Shown here in pieces: positions 61,953 to 64,000 of a DNA stretch of 64,000 nt. Under the pieces are notes generated by a model, which was not told the DNA's origin, ran no database searches, and worked only from the letters and a program-made list of their open reading frames with translations. Within the stretch, counting starts at the first letter, position 1. Each line of letters starts with the position of its first letter. Origin of the DNA: Sedimentibacter sp. MB35-C1 (lineage in GTDB: Bacteria; Bacillota; Clostridia; Tissierellales; Sedimentibacteraceae). The stretch spans positions 2,046,001 through 2,110,000 of the forward strand of contig NZ_CP133188.1 of assembly GCF_030913635.1 (NCBI RefSeq), in the 5' to 3' direction. Both the position numbers and the translations under genes were made by a program.

Positions 61953-62747
61953 ATGTTGGTAAAAAAAGATTTGCTGTCATTAGAAGGTAAAGTTGCAATA
62001 ATAACAGGTGCGGCATCAGGAATTGGACTTGGCTCAGTTGAACTTCTTTCAGCTTACGGCGCTACAGTTGCAATGGTCGACATAAGTGCGAACGGCGAAA
62101 AAGAGGCTAAAAGGTTAATGGATGCAGGAAGAAAAGTAGAGTTTTTTAAATGTAATGTAACAAAATCCGATGAAGTCAAGAATACAGTTGAATCTATACT
62201 TAATCAATTCGGACATATTGATATATTATTCAATAATGCAGGTGTTACCGTAAGGAAAACAGTTGTTGATCTGGAAGAGAAAGAATGGGATTTTGTTCTT
62301 GGCGTAGGACTTAAGGGAACGTTTCTATTTTCTAAATATGTAATTCCGCACATGGCTGCAAACGGAGGCGGAAGCATTATTAACACAGGATCAGGTTGGG
62401 GTTTGAAAGGTGGAGATTTGGCAGCAGCATATTGTGCAGTTAAAGGGGGAATTGTTAACTTAACTCGCGCAATGGCTATTGATCATGGACATCAAAATAT
62501 AAGAGTTAACAGTGTTAATCCAGGTGATACTGATACAGCGATGCTTAGAGATGAGGGAGTTCAAACAGGAGTAGTTAAAGATTCTGCTTCTCAGGAAACT
62601 TATCTTAGAGATTGTGGTATAGAAAGGCCTCTTCAAAGAATAGGTATGCCTGAAGATATAGCAAATACAGTGCTGTACCTTGCAAGTGATTTATCGAGCT
62701 GGGTAACCGGAGCGGCAATTGTTGTAGACGGAGGAGGATTAGCTTAA
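61953..62747 (+). CDS. Short-chain dehydrogenase/reductase (SDR)
   Basis: A 264-residue classical SDR, NAD(P)-dependent oxidation of an alcohol or reduction of a ketone. The cofactor motif TGAASGIG is at about residues 19-26, with the aspartate in VDIS favouring NAD. NNAG, the serine in INTGSGWG and YCAVK complete the active site, and the end has VDGGGLA. A G-rich ribosome site (AGGGGGG) precedes the ATG. It is the first gene behind the sigma-54 promoter. The substrate is unknown. Confidence 0.93.
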   Translation: MLVKKDLLSLEGKVAIITGAASGIGLGSVELLSAYGATVAMVDISANGEKEAKRLMDAGRKVEFFKCNVTKSDEVKNTVESILNQFGHIDILFNNAGVTVRKTVVDLEEKEWDFVLGVGLKGTFLFSKYVIPHMAANGGGSIINTGSGWGLKGGDLAAAYCAVKGGIVNLTRAMAIDHGHQNIRVNSVNPGDTDTAMLRDEGVQTGVVKDSASQETYLRDCGIERPLQRIGMPEDIANTVLYLASDLSSWVTGAAIVVDGGGLA

Positions 62748-62776
62748 TTTAACATAATAATAATTTGGAGGTTAAA

Positions 62777-64000
62777 ATGACAATAAGAGGATTTAAAAAC
62801 CATCCCTATATTCCTAATTCAGTTCCTGAAATAGAAGATGAAATGTTAAAGGAAATAGGACTAAATTCAATTGAAGAACTTCATGAGGATGTTCCTGATG
62901 AAATTAAGTTAAAAGAAAATTTGAATTTTCCTGAAGCTTTAGGTTCTGAGTATGAACTAAAAAGACATATTGAAGGTATTTTAAATAAAAATAAAAACTG
63001 CTTGGAAAATTTGAACTTTCTCGGCGCTGGCTGCTGGCAACATTATGTACCGGCAATATGCGATGAAATAAACGGAAGAGGAGAATTTCTAACAGCTTAC
63101 GGTGGTGAGCCCTATAACGATTTTGGAAGATTTCAGGCGCTGTTTGAATATCAAAGCCTTGTAGCCGAGCTTGTGGACATGGAAGTCGTTAATGTTCCAA
63201 CTATGGACTGGACTCAGGCTGCAGCTACTGCAATAAGCATGGCTTCAAGAGTTGTGGGAAAAAAACAGGTCCTTGTTCCGAGGTTAATGGATAGAGAAAA
63301 ACTAATGGCTATTAAAAATTACTGTGAACCTGTTCTTGAAATAGTTGAAGTTGATTATGACAAAAAAACAGGATGCATGTGTATGGATGATTTAAAAAAG
63401 AAAATCTCCGACAAAACTGCTGCAGTATATTTTGAGAATCCTTCTTACCTTGGATTTATTGAAGTAAACGGACATAAAATTTCAGATATAGCTCATGAAT
63501 TAGGAGCATTAAGTGTCGTTGGTGTTGATCCAATATCCTTGGGAGTTATTGCCCCGCCTCCGTCTTATGGTGCAAATATAGTTTGCGGTGATTTACAGCC
63601 TTTAGGAGTACATATGAATTATGGCGGAGGACAATCAGGATTTATGGCTACAATGGACGAAGAAAAATACGTTATGGAATTTCCTTCTAGGTTATTCGGA
63701 ATCGCTTCAACTAATGTTGAAGGTGAGTATGGGTTCGGAGACGTTGCATATGACAGAACATCATTTGGTAATTACAGAGAAAATGGCAAGGAATATGTGG
63801 GAACTCAATCAGCTCTTTGGGGAATTACAGCAGGTGTATATCTTGCAACAATGGGTCCAAAAGGCATGGAAGAAGTAGGACAGACAATTATGCAGAAATC
63901 TCAGTATGCTGTACGAAGATTAAATGAACTTGATAATATTAATGGAAGTTATTTTGATTCGGTATTCTTTAAAGAGTTTGTAGTTGACTTCAGTAAAACA
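62777..64000 (+). CDS. Diverged GcvPA-like glycine dehydrogenase subunit (3' end beyond window)
   Basis: At least 408 residues of a protein like subunit 1 of the glycine cleavage P-protein, in fold type I PLP-enzyme style, running off the right edge. The alignment is good in NFLGAGCWQHYVPAICDEI, FQALFEYQSLVAEL and GGGQSGFMAT. However, the usual TPYQPEISQG motif is replaced by TAYGGEPYNDFGRFQ, and the NASMYDG-like stretch by NVPTMDWTQ. True GcvPA also ends with a TSNICTNQ motif, here replaced by EYVGTQS. This suggests a paralogue acting on a different amino acid. GGAGG lies before ATG 62777. Confidence 0.85.
   Translation, partial: MTIRGFKNHPYIPNSVPEIEDEMLKEIGLNSIEELHEDVPDEIKLKENLNFPEALGSEYELKRHIEGILNKNKNCLENLNFLGAGCWQHYVPAICDEINGRGEFLTAYGGEPYNDFGRFQALFEYQSLVAELVDMEVVNVPTMDWTQAAATAISMASRVVGKKQVLVPRLMDREKLMAIKNYCEPVLEIVEVDYDKKTGCMCMDDLKKKISDKTAAVYFENPSYLGFIEVNGHKISDIAHELGALSVVGVDPISLGVIAPPPSYGANIVCGDLQPLGVHMNYGGGQSGFMATMDEEKYVMEFPSRLFGIASTNVEGEYGFGDVAYDRTSFGNYRENGKEYVGTQSALWGITAGVYLATMGPKGMEEVGQTIMQKSQYAVRRLNELDNINGSYFDSVFFKEFVVDFSKT

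Noticed and set aside
1-64000. tRNA, rRNA, intact insertion sequences, prophage and replication origin
   Set aside because: I looked for cloverleaf ends, transposase motifs, phage structural genes and DnaA-box clusters by eye and found none I could support.

Overview
The window looks like the chromosome of a low-GC, strictly anaerobic Firmicute of the peptide- and amino-acid-fermenting Clostridia/Tissierellia type. This is inferred from AT-rich DNA with strong AGGAGG ribosome sites, frequent TTG/GTG starts, a peptide uptake and dipeptidase operon, many flavin and folate enzymes, cobalamin and tetrahydrofolate (THF) riboswitches, a sigma-54 regulator and a likely selenocysteine-encoding UGA. 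A Sedimentibacter-like organism would fit, but the species cannot be fixed from the sequence alone. I saw no rRNA, tRNA, CRISPR array or intact insertion sequence.

Layout. 1-5450: an M3 oligopeptidase cut by the window edge (minus strand), then a housekeeping run of DUF512 radical-SAM protein, der, plsY and gpsA. 5606-7092: a cobalamin adenosyltransferase, then two convergent cobalamin riboswitches with no gene between them. 7464-11698: OPT peptide transporter, a PqqD-like protein, a small membrane protein and the dipeptidase PepD. 11860-16912, mostly minus strand: a Tat-type lipoprotein of the C-GCAxxG-C-C family with an in-frame UGA and a SECIS-like hairpin, an aldehyde dehydrogenase, a MATE exporter and a diguanylate cyclase. 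17149-22395: DUF1576 membrane protein, a one-domain ATPase, a LUD protein, a WYL regulator, a GyrI-like protein, a radical-SAM protein and a VOC protein. 22573-25569: ECF sigma factor, putative anti-sigma factor and a large TPR protein. 25769-31856: mraY, argC, a flavoprotein remnant, alr and a short UvrA paralogue. 32232-35993: an uncharacterised membrane protein and an exported FMN/FAD flavoprotein reductase. 36051-41084: an island-like block with a frameshifted DUF6076 gene, a second ECF sigma/anti-sigma pair and three exported proteins. 41411-46601: PHP phosphatase, CBS protein, two unknown membrane proteins and an FMN-binding/TSCPD fusion lipoprotein followed by a MerR regulator.

The most interesting part is 46863-57375. 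A FadR-type GntR regulator precedes two units with near-identical promoters: a TRAP transporter with a ketopantoate-reductase-like dehydrogenase, and ketopantoate hydroxymethyltransferase (PanB) with formate-THF ligase, a formate channel and FolD. A folate transporter under a THF riboswitch follows. No panC or panD is nearby. Read together, the genes describe a catabolic route: take up pantoate or a similar 2-hydroxy-3-hydroxymethyl acid, oxidise it, release its hydroxymethyl group to THF by running PanB backwards, oxidise the one-carbon unit, make ATP with Fhs and export formate.

After a HelD-type helicase, a sigma-54 activator with a cysteine-bearing sensor domain diverges from an SDR dehydrogenase and a diverged GcvPA-like gene cut by the right edge. 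A well-formed -24/-12 promoter precedes the SDR. This is probably a second substrate-induced catabolic unit.
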